Below are positions 27,442 through 37,402 of a stretch of 56,837 bases of DNA, piece after piece (position 1 is the stretch's first letter; every line of letters starts with the position of its first letter). Location of the stretch: NCBI RefSeq assembly GCF_020884795.1, contig NZ_BBZF01000014.1, positions 591,592 to 648,428 on the forward strand, written 5' to 3'. Made by a program: the position numbers and the translations under genes. The notes below the pieces were generated by a model. It was not told the origin of the DNA and searched no databases. It was given only the letters and a program-made list of their open reading frames with translations. The DNA is from Micromonospora okii. Lineage in GTDB: Bacteria; Actinomycetota; Actinomycetes; Mycobacteriales; Micromonosporaceae.

Positions 27442-27783
27442 TCACCTCCAGAAGACCGCGACCGCCGCGTTGACCAGGGTCAACCCGGCGATGGCGAGGA
27501 AGTGTCCACGGTTGACCGACTCCCGCTTACGGGAGAAGAAGACCATGACGAAGATCAGCAGCGCGAGCACCAACTTGGTAACAAGTTTTGCCGGGTCGGG
27601 CTCGTCGCCGTCACGCAACGGGGCGGACAGGCCGATACCGGTCAGCAGGCCGATGATCGAGCCCCAGAGCATCGCGGCGTTGATCCGCAGCCGGCCGCCG
27701 ACGTACTGGGCGACCGTGCCGCCGAGCAGCAGCGCGAACCCGATCAGATGGACGTAGAGAAGTACGAGTCGAAGAGCTTCCAC
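27442..27783 (-). CDS. Small four-helix membrane protein of unknown function
   Basis: The 113-residue protein starts at GTG 27783, 8 bases after GGGAGG; ATG 27804 is an alternative that includes the ribosome site in the coding region. Four hydrophobic helices are visible: VLLYVHLIGFALLLGGTVAQ, MLWGSIIGLLTGIGL, KLVTKLVLALLIFVMVFF and FLAIAGLTLVNAAVAVFW. A conserved His lies in helix 1 (YVHLIGF), a position used for cofactor or metal binding in other small membrane proteins. Family not recognised; it stands alone between the importer promoter and the amylase gene. Confidence 0.7.
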   Translation of the reverse strand: MEALRLVLLYVHLIGFALLLGGTVAQYVGGRLRINAAMLWGSIIGLLTGIGLSAPLRDGDEPDPAKLVTKLVLALLIFVMVFFSRKRESVNRGHFLAIAGLTLVNAAVAVFWR

Positions 27784-27889
27784 CCCTCCATCCTCCCTCA
27801 TCAACGACGCTTCGTAGTAGCCGCGTGCGACAGTCAGGGGTCCCGGTTCCGCTCCTGCGCCCTCGCACCCGACGATCCGTCCGCCCCCC

Positions 27890-27977
27890 GTGCAAGGAAG
27901 GGCCCCCTGTTAACACGTAGGCGTGAGAGGGGTTCCCTTCTCTACCGCAGGCGTTAATAGGGGGCCCTTCCTTACAC
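27890..27977. repeat. Long imperfect palindrome of the AAGGAAGGGCCCCC repeat family, copy 1
   Basis: Arms 27890-27914 and 27953-27977 match at 23 of 25 positions; the middle holds a second hairpin (GAGAGGG...CCTTCTC). It starts 3 bases past the amylase stop. The core AAGGAAGGGCCCCCTGTTAA recurs at the 3' end of galK (43397). Probably a dispersed repeat that acts as a terminator. Confidence 0.8.
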
Positions 27978-27980
27978 CAG

Positions 27981-29792
27981 CTACACGCGCCAGACCTGGA
28001 AGGTGGGGCCGTCGGCGGGGAGCGTGACCGTGCCGTCGGCGTCCGGGCGTAGGGCGGGCGCGCCGCCGTAGACGTTCTCCCCCGCCGGCAGCCCGGCGAG
28101 CCGGATCGGGGTGCCGGCCGCCCGCCGGGCCAGCACCAGCAGCGAGCCGTCCGGCGACTCGCGGAGGAAGGCCAGGGTGTCCGCGTCGGCGTACACCCGG
28201 CGCAGGCCGCCGTGGCGCAGCGCCGGCTCGGCCCGGCGCAGCGCGACCAGCGACCGGTACGCCGCGAACGTCCCCACGTCCCAGCTCTCCGGCCGGTGCC
28301 ACGGCATCGGGGTACGCGACCCCTCCCCGTTCGTGCCGGTCAACCCCAGCTCGTCCCCCGCGAAGATCACCGGGGTGCCCGGCATGGTGGCGAGCAGGCC
28401 GGCCGCCACCTCCTGCCGGGCGGCGTCGCCGACGACGGTGCGGATGCGGGCGGAGTCGTGCGAGCCGAGGAGCTGCCACGAGTGCGTGTACGACCGCCAG
28501 GAGACCAGCGAGCGGTAGACGTCCATGGTCGCCAGCACCGCGTGGGCGTCCCGCCGCCGGACGCCGCCGGGGGTGCCGAGGAAGTTCGGCACGGGGTCGT
28601 CGCCGTGGCGCAGCCAGGACCAGACGGGGTCGGTGAAGCCGACGTAGTTCATGGTGCCGTGCCAGCCGTCGTGGTCCAGGTCGCCGGTGTGGTCGTGGCC
28701 GTGCTCGGCCAGCACCAGCCCGTCGGGGCGGGTCTGCGCGACCGTCTCGCGCAGCAGCCGCGCCACCTCGTGGGTGTACGCGTCCGCACCCCGCCGGCCG
28801 GTCATGTTCGCCACGTCCACCCGCCACCCGTCCAGCGAGTACGGGGGACGCAGCCAGCGGCGCAGCAGCGCCTCCGGCGCGGTGGCGAAGCGGCGGCGCA
28901 GCTCGGCGCTGCCCCAGTTCAGCTTCGGCAGCGACCTGACCCCGTTCCAGGACTCGTAGTCCTGGCCGGGCAGGTCGAAGTAGTACAGCTCCCGCTCGGG
29001 GGCGCGCGGGTCGGCGAGCGCGGCGGTGAACCAGTGGTGGGCGTCGCCGGTGTGGTTGCTGGTGATGTCGCCGAGCAGCCGCCAGCCCCGGGCGTGCACG
29101 GCGTCGGCGAGCCGGGCCAGGGCGGCGTCGCCGCCGAGCAGCGGGTCGACCGTGTCGAAGCTGGTCGCGTCGTACCGGTGGTTGGAGCGGGCCGGGAAGA
29201 CCGGTGTCAGGTAGACGGTGTTCACGCCGAGCCGGTCGAGGTGGTCGAGCCGCTCGGCGATGCCGTCGAGGTCGCCGCCGTAGAACTGGCGCGGGGTCTC
29301 GGGGCCGCGCCCGATCACGGGGGTGTCCCAGTCGCAGGGGATCGCCCAGTCGGGGGCGGGTCGGCCGTCGGCGGCGGCCGAGCGGGCGAACCGGTCGGGG
29401 AAGATCTGGTAGATCACCGCGTCCCGGGCCCAGGCCGGCGGCGGGGCGTGGGTGACCAGCTTGAAGTCGCCGTTGTCCGGCACGTCGTGGTCGGCGAGGC
29501 CGGCGGCGTTGAGCCACCGGCCGCCCCGGGCGCCGTCGAGCAGGAACCGGTAGTTGCTGACCGGGTTGCGCGCCTCGACGTCGGCGCGCCACCAGACGTC
29601 GCCGCCGGCGCGGCGGTCGACGACGGCCTCGGCGAAGCGCGGCTCGCCGTCCCCGGTGGTGCGGACGTGCACGGCGCGCACGTCGGCCCCGGCGGGGACC
29701 CGGACGAAGACCGGAACGGTCTCGCCCAGCGCGGGCTCCTGCTGCGGGACGTAGGTGGCGGAGCCGTCGTGGTGCGGCTGCGGGGTGGTCAT
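27981..29792 (-). CDS. GH13 maltodextrin-degrading amylase (cyclomaltodextrinase/neopullulanase type)
   Basis: The 603-residue protein lacks a signal peptide. Residues 1-125 form an N-terminal beta domain like those of GH13 maltogenic amylases, followed by AVIYQIFPDRFARS and the barrel. GDITSNHTG is conserved region I; GWRVDVAN carries the nucleophile Asp (about 325), VLAEHGHD the acid Glu (about 361) and LLGSHDSARIRT the third Asp (about 445). A C-terminal beta domain ends the protein. It hydrolyses maltodextrins or cyclodextrins in the cytoplasm after MalEFG uptake. GGAAGGA precedes ATG 29792. It is separated from malG by a strong hairpin, so it may be a separate or attenuated transcript. 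Confidence 0.9.
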   Translation of the reverse strand: MTTPQPHHDGSATYVPQQEPALGETVPVFVRVPAGADVRAVHVRTTGDGEPRFAEAVVDRRAGGDVWWRADVEARNPVSNYRFLLDGARGGRWLNAAGLADHDVPDNGDFKLVTHAPPPAWARDAVIYQIFPDRFARSAAADGRPAPDWAIPCDWDTPVIGRGPETPRQFYGGDLDGIAERLDHLDRLGVNTVYLTPVFPARSNHRYDATSFDTVDPLLGGDAALARLADAVHARGWRLLGDITSNHTGDAHHWFTAALADPRAPERELYYFDLPGQDYESWNGVRSLPKLNWGSAELRRRFATAPEALLRRWLRPPYSLDGWRVDVANMTGRRGADAYTHEVARLLRETVAQTRPDGLVLAEHGHDHTGDLDHDGWHGTMNYVGFTDPVWSWLRHGDDPVPNFLGTPGGVRRRDAHAVLATMDVYRSLVSWRSYTHSWQLLGSHDSARIRTVVGDAARQEVAAGLLATMPGTPVIFAGDELGLTGTNGEGSRTPMPWHRPESWDVGTFAAYRSLVALRRAEPALRHGGLRRVYADADTLAFLRESPDGSLLVLARRAAGTPIRLAGLPAGENVYGGAPALRPDADGTVTLPADGPTFQVWRV

Positions 29793-29911
29793 GGGCGGGG
29801 GTCCTTCCGGGTCCGATCCGGTACGGGGAGAGGTCGGCCACCGTCGGACGGTGGCCGTCGAGTGCTCCGGTGTACGTCGCCGAACGCCGACGCCCTTGCC
29901 GCAGCGGGGCC

Positions 29912-29941
29912 GTCGCGGCCGGTCGGGTGACCGGCCGCGAC
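29912..29941 (-). terminator. Perfect 13-bp hairpin after malG
   Basis: Arms 29912-29924 and 29929-29941 with a GGGT loop lie between the malG stop and the amylase start. No U-tract. Likely terminator or attenuator for the mal operon. Confidence 0.7.
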
Positions 29942-29945
29942 GCCC

Positions 29946-29990
29946 GAGCCGAGGAGGCTCAGCCGGTGCGAGCCGAGGGGAGGCTCAGCC
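29946..29990. repeat. Tandem duplication at the malG 3' end
   Basis: Two near-identical copies (29946-29964 and 29970-29990) of GAGCCGAGGAGGCTCAGCC, the second with two extra bases and covering the malG stop codon. Each copy is itself a short dyad (GAGCC...GGCTC). Confidence 0.75.
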
Positions 29991-30869
29991 CTTCACCGCC
30001 CCGGCGGTGAGGCCGGAGACGATGTAGCGCTGGAGGAACTGGAAGACCAGCACCGTGGGGACCGCCGTGAACAGGGTCGCCGCCGCGAAGATCCCGAAGT
30101 TGTTGTTGCGCTCGTTGCCCTGGAGCATCCCGTACATGCCGACGGCCAGCGTCTTCGAGTCGGTGTCGGTCAGGAAGACGTTCGCCATCAGGAACTCGTT
30201 GACGGTGCTGATGAAGGCGAGCAGGCCCGTCACCGCCAGGATCGGCGCCACCAGCGGCAGCATGATGCGGAAGAAGATCTGGGCGTGGCTGGCGCCGTCC
30301 ACCGTGGCCGACTCGTCCAGCTCCCGGGGCAGGGTGTCGAAGAAGCCCTTCATCAGCCAGGTGTTCACGCCGAGCGCGCCGCCGAGGTAGAGCAGCAGCA
30401 GGCCCCACGGCGTGTTGAAGCCGATCGACGGCCACAGGTCGGTGATCGTGCCGAAGATCAGGAAGATGGCCACGATCGCCAGGAACTGCGGGAACATCTG
30501 GATCAGCAGCAGCGACAGCAGCCCGACCCGCCGGCCCCGGAAGCGCATCCGGGAGAAGGCGTACGCCGCCAGCGAGGACAGGAAGACCGACGCGAACGAG
30601 GCGACCCCGGCGATCAGCAGCGAGTTGAGGAACCACCGCCCGAACGCGGTGCGCTCGAACAGCTCGCCGAAGTTGCCGAAGGAGACCCCCTCGGTGGGCA
30701 CCAGGTCCGTGGAGGAGAGGGTGCCCAGCGGGTTGAGCGCCGCGGAGAGCACGAACACGATCGGGAAGAGGCTGAACAGCACCCCGAGCACGCCGACGAG
30801 GTGCCGCCAGCCGACCCGGGCGAACCAGCGGTTGCGCCGCCGGCCGGGGGCCTCGGTGCGGGTGGTCAC
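29985..30869 (-). CDS. malG: Maltodextrin ABC transporter permease MalG
   Basis: The 294-residue permease has six membrane helices. The cytoplasmic EAA loop reads ELDESATVDGASHAQIFFRI, and the C-terminus LQRYIVSGLTAGAVKG is the typical MalG ending, which reaches into the ATPase. GTG 30869 lies 7 bases after GGAGG and overlaps the malF TGA as GTGA. With MalF it forms the translocation pore. No ATPase gene accompanies the operon; in actinomycetes a shared MsiK-type ATPase often serves several such importers (known for the group, inferred here). Confidence 0.94.
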   Translation of the reverse strand: MTTRTEAPGRRRNRWFARVGWRHLVGVLGVLFSLFPIVFVLSAALNPLGTLSSTDLVPTEGVSFGNFGELFERTAFGRWFLNSLLIAGVASFASVFLSSLAAYAFSRMRFRGRRVGLLSLLLIQMFPQFLAIVAIFLIFGTITDLWPSIGFNTPWGLLLLYLGGALGVNTWLMKGFFDTLPRELDESATVDGASHAQIFFRIMLPLVAPILAVTGLLAFISTVNEFLMANVFLTDTDSKTLAVGMYGMLQGNERNNNFGIFAAATLFTAVPTVLVFQFLQRYIVSGLTAGAVKG

Positions 30870-32506
30870 GAGTACACCTCCTCCTGCTTGCGGGTGCGCC
30901 GGAAGCTCACCGCGGACACCACCGCGACGATGGTGAAGATGAACAGCGAGATCGCCGCCGCGAAGCCGAACTCCGCGCCCTGCGCGCCGAACGCCAGCCG
31001 GTAGGTGTAGGTGATCAGCAGGTCGGTCGCGCCGTTGGTCGGGTTGTCCGCCGGGAAGGGCGCGCCCTCGGTGGTCAGGTAGATCGCGTTGAAGTTGTTG
31101 AAGTTGTACGCGAACGACGAGATCAGCAGCGGGGAGAGCGCGACCAGCAGCAGCGGCAGGGTGACCGAGCGGAACGTCTGCCAGGGCGAGGCCCCGTCGA
31201 CGGCGGTGGCCTCGGTCAGCTCGCTGGGGATCGCCTGCAACGCGCCGGTGGCGACCAGGAACATGTACGGGTAGCCGAGCCAGAGCTGCACCAGGATCAC
31301 CGCGAAGCGGGCGGTCCAGTCGTGCCCGAACCAGTCGACGCCCAGCCCGAACAGGTTGTTGATCAGGCCGAAGTCGGTGTTGAACATGTCCCGCCAGACC
31401 AGCAGCATCGCGAACGACGGCATGGCGTACGGCAGGATCAGCAGCACCCGGTAAAAGTTGGTGCCGCGCATCCGGGGCGAGTGCAGCGCCAGCGCGATGA
31501 ACATGCCGAGCAGGAAGGTGCCCCCGGTCGAGCCGATCGCGAAGGCGAAGTTCCAGATCAGCGTGCCGAGGAACGGCCCGGAGATGTTCTCGTCGGTGAG
31601 CACCCGGGTGAAGTTCGACAGGCCGACGGTGACCTTCCAGCCCTGGGCGAGGCGCTCGCCGTCGGCGGCGACGAAAGCGCCGGTGGACTCGTCGGCCTTC
31701 CACGTCTTCCCGGTCTCGGTGTCGCGGATGCAGTCGCACCCCGCGTCGTACGCCCGGATCGCCTTGCCCTCGTAGGCGCGGGACAGGCCCGACGAGCGCA
31801 GCGCGCCGCCGGGGGTCGGCACCACCAGGTCGGTGATCTCCTGGCTGCGGGCGCTGGCCTGGCCGAAGTTGAGCACCGTGTAGCCGTCGGCGGCGGTGAC
31901 CTTCCCGCCCGGCGCGACGGTCACGTCGGCGGCGGGAAGCTGGCGCAGCCCGCCGGCGTCCCCGGCGGAGACCGTGCCGGTGTTCGGGTCGGTGACCAGG
32001 AAGACCAGCGGGCCGGTGGCCGGGGCGCCCTCGGTGGCGATCGACAGGGCGTACTCGGTCGAGCCGGGCACCTGCTTGACCGACGCGGTCTGGATGGCGA
32101 CGACCGCGTCGTCCTTGCTGCCGCGGTGGCCGTCGCCGAAGTTCGTGAACGCGGTGCTCGCGGTGTAGAGCACCGGCAGGACCTGGAAGGCGATGAGGAA
32201 CAGCGTGCCGGGGACCAGGTACTTGGCCGGGATGTGCCGGCGGGTGAGGTAGAGGTAGCAGAGCCCGGCGGTGGTGGCGGCCAGCAGCCCCAGCCCCACC
32301 CAGTTGGCGGCCTCGACGAGCGGGAAGGCCGCCCAGACCGCGATGCCGATGACCAGGCCGAGCAGGACCACCTTGACGGCGAGGCCGGTCACGGTGACCG
32401 ACGCGTCGTTCCGCGCAGTGCGGGGGGTGCGCGGGAGCCCGGAGCCGGCGGGCTCCCGGCCCGGGTTCCGTGTGGCGGAACCCGGGCCGGACAGCTTCGC
32501 GCTCAT
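30866..32506 (-). CDS. malF: Maltodextrin ABC transporter permease MalF with large extracytoplasmic loop
   Basis: The 546-residue permease has eight membrane helices. After three helices comes an extracytoplasmic loop of about 190 residues (roughly 115-300), as in enterobacterial MalF, where it grips MalE. This loop holds an unusual CDC pair (DAGCDCIRDTETG). The EAA loop is ELTEATAVDGASPWQTFRSV. ATG 32506 overlaps the malE TAA by one base (TAATG). Codons 6-25 are built into two strong hairpins (32433-32490), which may lower malF/malG output relative to malE. Confidence 0.94.
   Translation of the reverse strand: MSAKLSGPGSATRNPGREPAGSGLPRTPRTARNDASVTVTGLAVKVVLLGLVIGIAVWAAFPLVEAANWVGLGLLAATTAGLCYLYLTRRHIPAKYLVPGTLFLIAFQVLPVLYTASTAFTNFGDGHRGSKDDAVVAIQTASVKQVPGSTEYALSIATEGAPATGPLVFLVTDPNTGTVSAGDAGGLRQLPAADVTVAPGGKVTAADGYTVLNFGQASARSQEITDLVVPTPGGALRSSGLSRAYEGKAIRAYDAGCDCIRDTETGKTWKADESTGAFVAADGERLAQGWKVTVGLSNFTRVLTDENISGPFLGTLIWNFAFAIGSTGGTFLLGMFIALALHSPRMRGTNFYRVLLILPYAMPSFAMLLVWRDMFNTDFGLINNLFGLGVDWFGHDWTARFAVILVQLWLGYPYMFLVATGALQAIPSELTEATAVDGASPWQTFRSVTLPLLLVALSPLLISSFAYNFNNFNAIYLTTEGAPFPADNPTNGATDLLITYTYRLAFGAQGAEFGFAAAISLFIFTIVAVVSAVSFRRTRKQEEVYS
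32433..32490 (-). promoter_or_regulatory. Twin hairpins inside the 5' end of malF
   Basis: The first hairpin has perfect 15-bp arms (32456-32470 and 32476-32490) with a 5-base loop; the second has 8-bp arms (32433-32440 and 32450-32457). Both lie within malF codons 6-25, directly downstream of malE. They could protect malE mRNA from 3' decay or slow malF translation. Confidence 0.6.
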
Positions 32507-33762
32507 TACTTGATCTGACCGGAGATCGTCTTGCCGGCGGCGGTGATCGTCTTGGCGGGGTCGGCGCCACCGATGACGGCGGCCTCGGCCTTGCCGAACG
32601 GGTCCCAGATCGCGGCCATGGCCGGGATCGCCGGGAGCACCTGGCCGTTCTTGCCGGCCTCGGTGAACTTCACCAGGTCCGGGTCGTTGCCCTTGACCTG
32701 GTCCAGCGCGGCGGTCAGCGCCGGCGGGCGCGGCTCGGCGTTGTACAGGGCCACGGCCAGTTCCGGCTTGGTGGTGTAGTTCGCCACGAACTCCTGGGCG
32801 AGGGCCTTGTTCTTGCCCTTGGCCGCCACGTAGAAGGCCTGGACGCCAACGAACGGCTGGGCCTCCTTGCCACCGGCGAAACCGGGGAAGGGGGAGATGT
32901 CGTACGAGATGCCGGCCTTCTTGACGTCGACGGTGGCCCACGGGCCGGAGGCGAGGTAGGCGCACTTCTTGCCGGTGAAGGTGGCGATCGAGTTGGTGTC
33001 GGCGATGGAGCGCTTCAGCACGCCCTCGCCCTTCTCGCCGAGCGCGCCGATCTTCTTGAACGCCTCGATCGACTCCGGCTTGCCCACGCCCAGGTCCTTC
33101 GGGTCGTAGTCCCCGTTGGCGCCGGTGCCGAAGAGGTAGCCGCCGCCCGAGGTGTACAGCGGGTAGATGTGGTAGGCGTCGCCGTTCTGGCCGACCTGGA
33201 GGCAGAGCGTCTCGGTGACCTTCTTCTCGGCCTTGAGCTTCTTGCCGGTGGCGACCAGGTCCTCGATCGTCTTCGGCGCCTCGGGGGCCAGGTCGGTGTT
33301 GCGAATCAGCGCCAGGTTCTCCTGCGCGTAGGGCACGCCGTAGAGCTGGCCGTTGAAGGTCACGGCCTTGATCGCGGTCTCGTTGAACGCGGCCTTCTGC
33401 TCGGCGGCGAGCTGCACCGGCTCGATGGCGCCGTTCTGGACCATGTTGCCGATCCAGTCGTGCGCGCCGACCACCACGTCCGGGCCGCTGCCCTGCTGCG
33501 AGGCGGTGACGAAGTTGGTCTGAAGGTCCTTGGAGACGGCCTGGACCTCGACGGTCACGCCGTTGTCCTGGCCGAACTTCTCGGCGAACGGCTTCAGGGC
33601 GGCGGTCCGCTTGTCGTCGGCCCAGATCACCAGCTTGCCGCCGGCGGCACCGGCGGACTCCTTCGCCGCCGGCGTGCTGCTGTCGTCGTCGCCGCCACCA
33701 CAGCCCGAGGCGGCCAGCGCCAGGCCGAGGACGGCGACCACACCCGCGGTACGGATGCGCAT
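32506..33762 (-). CDS. malE: Maltodextrin-binding lipoprotein MalE
   Basis: The 418-residue extracytoplasmic solute-binding protein (family 1) starts at ATG 33762 after AGGAG. The signal peptide MRIRTAGVVAVLGLALAASG ends at a lipobox with Cys near 21. LVIWADDKRTAALKPFAEKFGQDNGV is the usual strand-helix opening, GSGPDVVVGAHDWIGNMVQNG a ligand-cleft segment, and YAQENLALIRNTDL the hinge region. It is the first gene of malEFG, facing the divergent LacI-type regulator. It binds maltose or maltodextrins for MalFG. Confidence 0.95.
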   Translation of the reverse strand: MRIRTAGVVAVLGLALAASGCGGGDDDSSTPAAKESAGAAGGKLVIWADDKRTAALKPFAEKFGQDNGVTVEVQAVSKDLQTNFVTASQQGSGPDVVVGAHDWIGNMVQNGAIEPVQLAAEQKAAFNETAIKAVTFNGQLYGVPYAQENLALIRNTDLAPEAPKTIEDLVATGKKLKAEKKVTETLCLQVGQNGDAYHIYPLYTSGGGYLFGTGANGDYDPKDLGVGKPESIEAFKKIGALGEKGEGVLKRSIADTNSIATFTGKKCAYLASGPWATVDVKKAGISYDISPFPGFAGGKEAQPFVGVQAFYVAAKGKNKALAQEFVANYTTKPELAVALYNAEPRPPALTAALDQVKGNDPDLVKFTEAGKNGQVLPAIPAMAAIWDPFGKAEAAVIGGADPAKTITAAGKTISGQIK

Positions 33763-33894
33763 CGGTACTCCTGTCGTCACGGCGGCGCCGTCGGGGTAGG
33801 GGCGGCCCGCCAGGGGGAACGTCGTTGTTTCCTGCTGCCGGCGCCGAACTGCCTGCGCCGCTCGTTGCGCGTGTTGCGGCGACGTTAGCAAGGG

Positions 33895-33954
33895 GTTTCA
33901 GTAAATGGAAGCTCTTGCAGCAGCGTACGCAAGAAGTTGGCCGTGGGCTAAAGT
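33895..33954. promoter_or_regulatory. malE-malR divergent control region with likely MalR operator
   Basis: CTCTTGCAGCA at 33912-33922 recurs exactly at 35100-35110 in the glucosidase promoter. It overlaps the dyad CTTGC-N10-GCAAG (33914-33933), a LacI-family type site. TAAAGT at 33949-33954 lies 6 bases before the regulator ATG and no ribosome site is seen, so the regulator mRNA may be leaderless. Confidence 0.6.
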
Positions 33955-33960
33955 GCGGCC

Positions 33961-35043
33961 ATGCGCGCTCGACTGTCCGACATCGCCCAACAGGCCGAAG
34001 TCAGCGAGGCCACGGTGTCGCGGGTGCTCAACGATCGCCCCGGCGTGGCCCCCGAGACCCGGCAGGCCGTCCTCACCGCCCTGGACGTGCTCGGCTACGA
34101 GCGCCCGGCCCGGCTGCGCAAGCGCAGCGCCGGCCTCGTCGGGCTGGTGGTGCCGGAGCTGGACAACCCCATCTTCCCGGCGTTCGCGCAGGTGATCGAG
34201 TCGACGCTGGCGCAGAGCGGGTTCACGCCGGTGCTGTGCACCCAGACCCCCGGCGGGGTCACCGAGGACGAGTACGTCGAGATGCTGCTCGACCGCCAGG
34301 TCTCCGGCATCGTCTTCGTCTCCGGGCTGCACGCCGACACCGCCGCCAGCCACGACCGCTACCGCGCGCTGATCGCCCGGCCGCTGCCGGTCGTCATGAT
34401 CAACGGGTACGTCCCGGGCATCGCGGCGCCCTTCGTCTCCTGCGACGACCGGGAGGCCACCGAGCTGGCCGTCGCCCACCTGGTGGCCCTCGGGCACCGC
34501 CGGATCGGCCTGGTCACCGGCCCGGACCGGTTCGTGCCGGTGCAGCGCCGGGTGGCGGGCTGGCGGGCCGCGATGGGTCGCCTGGTCGGCCCGTCCGAGG
34601 CGGAGCTGGCCGAGCTGGCGGAGCTGACCCTGTTCGGGGTGGAGGGGGGCGAGGCGGCGGCCGGGCGGCTGCTGGAGCGCGGTGTGACCGGCCTGGTCTG
34701 CGGCTCCGACCTGATGGCGCTCGGCGCGATCCGGGCGGCCCGGCAGCGCGGCCTGTCCGTTCCGGGCGACCTGTCGGTGGTCGGGTACGATGACTCGCCC
34801 CTGATGGCGTTCACCGACCCGCCGTTGACCACGATGCGCCAGCCGGTGGCCGCGATGGCGGTGGCCGCCGTCCGGGCCCTGGTCGACGAGATCAACGGGC
34901 ACGCCGCGCCGCACTCGGAGTACCTGTTCCAGCCCGAGCTGGTGGTGCGCGGCTCCACGGCGGTGGCCCGCCAGGGCGGCGGGTCGGCGGGCGGCCCGGC
35001 CCCGCAGCGCCCGTCCCCCTCGGCGCTCGCCGTCTCCGCCTGA
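33961..35043 (+). CDS. malR: LacI-family regulator of the maltodextrin genes (MalR-like)
   Basis: The 360-residue repressor has an N-terminal HTH (RLSDIAQQAEVSEATVSRVLNDRPGV, residues 4-29), a hinge at about 50-60 and a periplasmic-binding-protein-like sensor domain (SAGLVGLVVPELDNPIFPAF, then RRIGLVTGP and LSVVGYDDSPL). About 25 residues of Gly/Pro/Ser tail follow the domain. It stands between divergent malEFG and the downstream glucosidase gene, and a shared 11-base motif occurs at both promoters. LacI members of this position respond to maltose or maltodextrin; the inducer here is inferred. Confidence 0.93.
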   Translation: MRARLSDIAQQAEVSEATVSRVLNDRPGVAPETRQAVLTALDVLGYERPARLRKRSAGLVGLVVPELDNPIFPAFAQVIESTLAQSGFTPVLCTQTPGGVTEDEYVEMLLDRQVSGIVFVSGLHADTAASHDRYRALIARPLPVVMINGYVPGIAAPFVSCDDREATELAVAHLVALGHRRIGLVTGPDRFVPVQRRVAGWRAAMGRLVGPSEAELAELAELTLFGVEGGEAAAGRLLERGVTGLVCGSDLMALGAIRAARQRGLSVPGDLSVVGYDDSPLMAFTDPPLTTMRQPVAAMAVAAVRALVDEINGHAAPHSEYLFQPELVVRGSTAVARQGGGSAGGPAPQRPSPSALAVSA

Positions 35044-35095
35044 GCCACTCGACCGGCGTCATCTCCGGCGGCGTCATTTCTTGCGCAAATCCTGC

Positions 35096-35132
35096 TTGAC
35101 TCTTGCAGCAACCGGGCGGCATCCTGCTCTGC
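35096..35132 (+). promoter_or_regulatory. Promoter of the glucosidase gene with embedded operator; predicted leaderless start
   Basis: TTGACT (35096-35101), an 18-base spacer and CATCCT (35120-35125) are followed by 7 bases and the ATG at 35133, so transcription would begin at or next to the start codon. The motif CTCTTGCAGCA (35100-35110) lies in the spacer, where a repressor would block the promoter. TTGCGCAA at 35081-35088 is an additional palindrome. Confidence 0.55.
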
Positions 35133-36779
<1,647 letters not shown>

Positions 36780-36797
36780 TCCGCCAGCAACCCCGGT

Positions 36798-36825
36798 CGC
36801 CCGTCGTGCCCCGCGCCGACGGGCG
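36798..36825 (+). terminator. Hairpin after the glucosidase gene
   Basis: 9-bp arms (36798-36806 and 36817-36825) with a 10-base loop, followed by a weak pyrimidine stretch. Confidence 0.5.
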
Positions 36826-36885
36826 GCTGGGTTCTTCCGCCCCTCGCGGCGGGCGGGTCGGGAAGCCGACGAGCCGTCTGGGGCC

Positions 36886-37350
36886 TCAGCGCCCCCGCTC
36901 GGTGAGCAGCCGGGCGATCCGGGCGAAGCCGGCGCGCAGCTCGGCCTCGTCCGGGGCCGGGCGGGGGCCGGGGTGCTCGTCGACCTCGGCGGCCTCCAGC
37001 TCGTCGTCGATCACGTCGTCGAAGTCGCCGTAGAGGTCGGCCGCCTCGATCCGGGCCGCCTCGTCCTCGGCGGCGACCTGGGCGGCGGCGATCTCGCCAC
37101 GGACCTCGTCGGGCGACAGGGCGGGCACCAGGGGCTCGACCACCGCCATGAGCTGCTCCTCGGCCACCACCGCCTCGGCCAGGGCCAGCGCGTGCGGCCG
37201 TTCGTACGGGCCGCAGACCACCGGCTCCCACTCGTCGGCGTCGCCGAGGGGCCCGAAGGTGATGATCCACGGCAGGCCGAGCATCGGCGAGTCGTCCGGC
37301 AGGTCCAACGTCACGAGAGCGCCCACGCGCCCATCATGGTCGGTTCTCAC
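36886..37350 (-). CDS. Acidic conserved hypothetical protein
   Basis: The 154-residue protein starts at GTG 37350; GTG 37326 is an alternative that gives MGALVTLDLPDDSPMLG. The first 60 residues (LGLPWIITFGPLGDADEWEPVVCGPYERPHALALAEAVV) form a compact part; the rest is rich in Glu, Asp and Ala and probably helical, ending in ELRAGFARIARLLTERGR. Family not recognised. It is separated by about 50 bases from the YhjD-like gene on the same strand and may be the last gene of that unit. Confidence 0.65.
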   Translation of the reverse strand: MRTDHDGRVGALVTLDLPDDSPMLGLPWIITFGPLGDADEWEPVVCGPYERPHALALAEAVVAEEQLMAVVEPLVPALSPDEVRGEIAAAQVAAEDEAARIEAADLYGDFDDVIDDELEAAEVDEHPGPRPAPDEAELRAGFARIARLLTERGR

Positions 37351-37402
37351 GTTCGACGGTGCGGCATTTGCCCTAATTGCCCGCTGTTCAGCCGTCGGAT
37401 CG

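Noticed and set aside
27890..27977. Insertion-sequence ends
   Set aside because: No transposase or target duplication between the arms; the space is only 38 bases.
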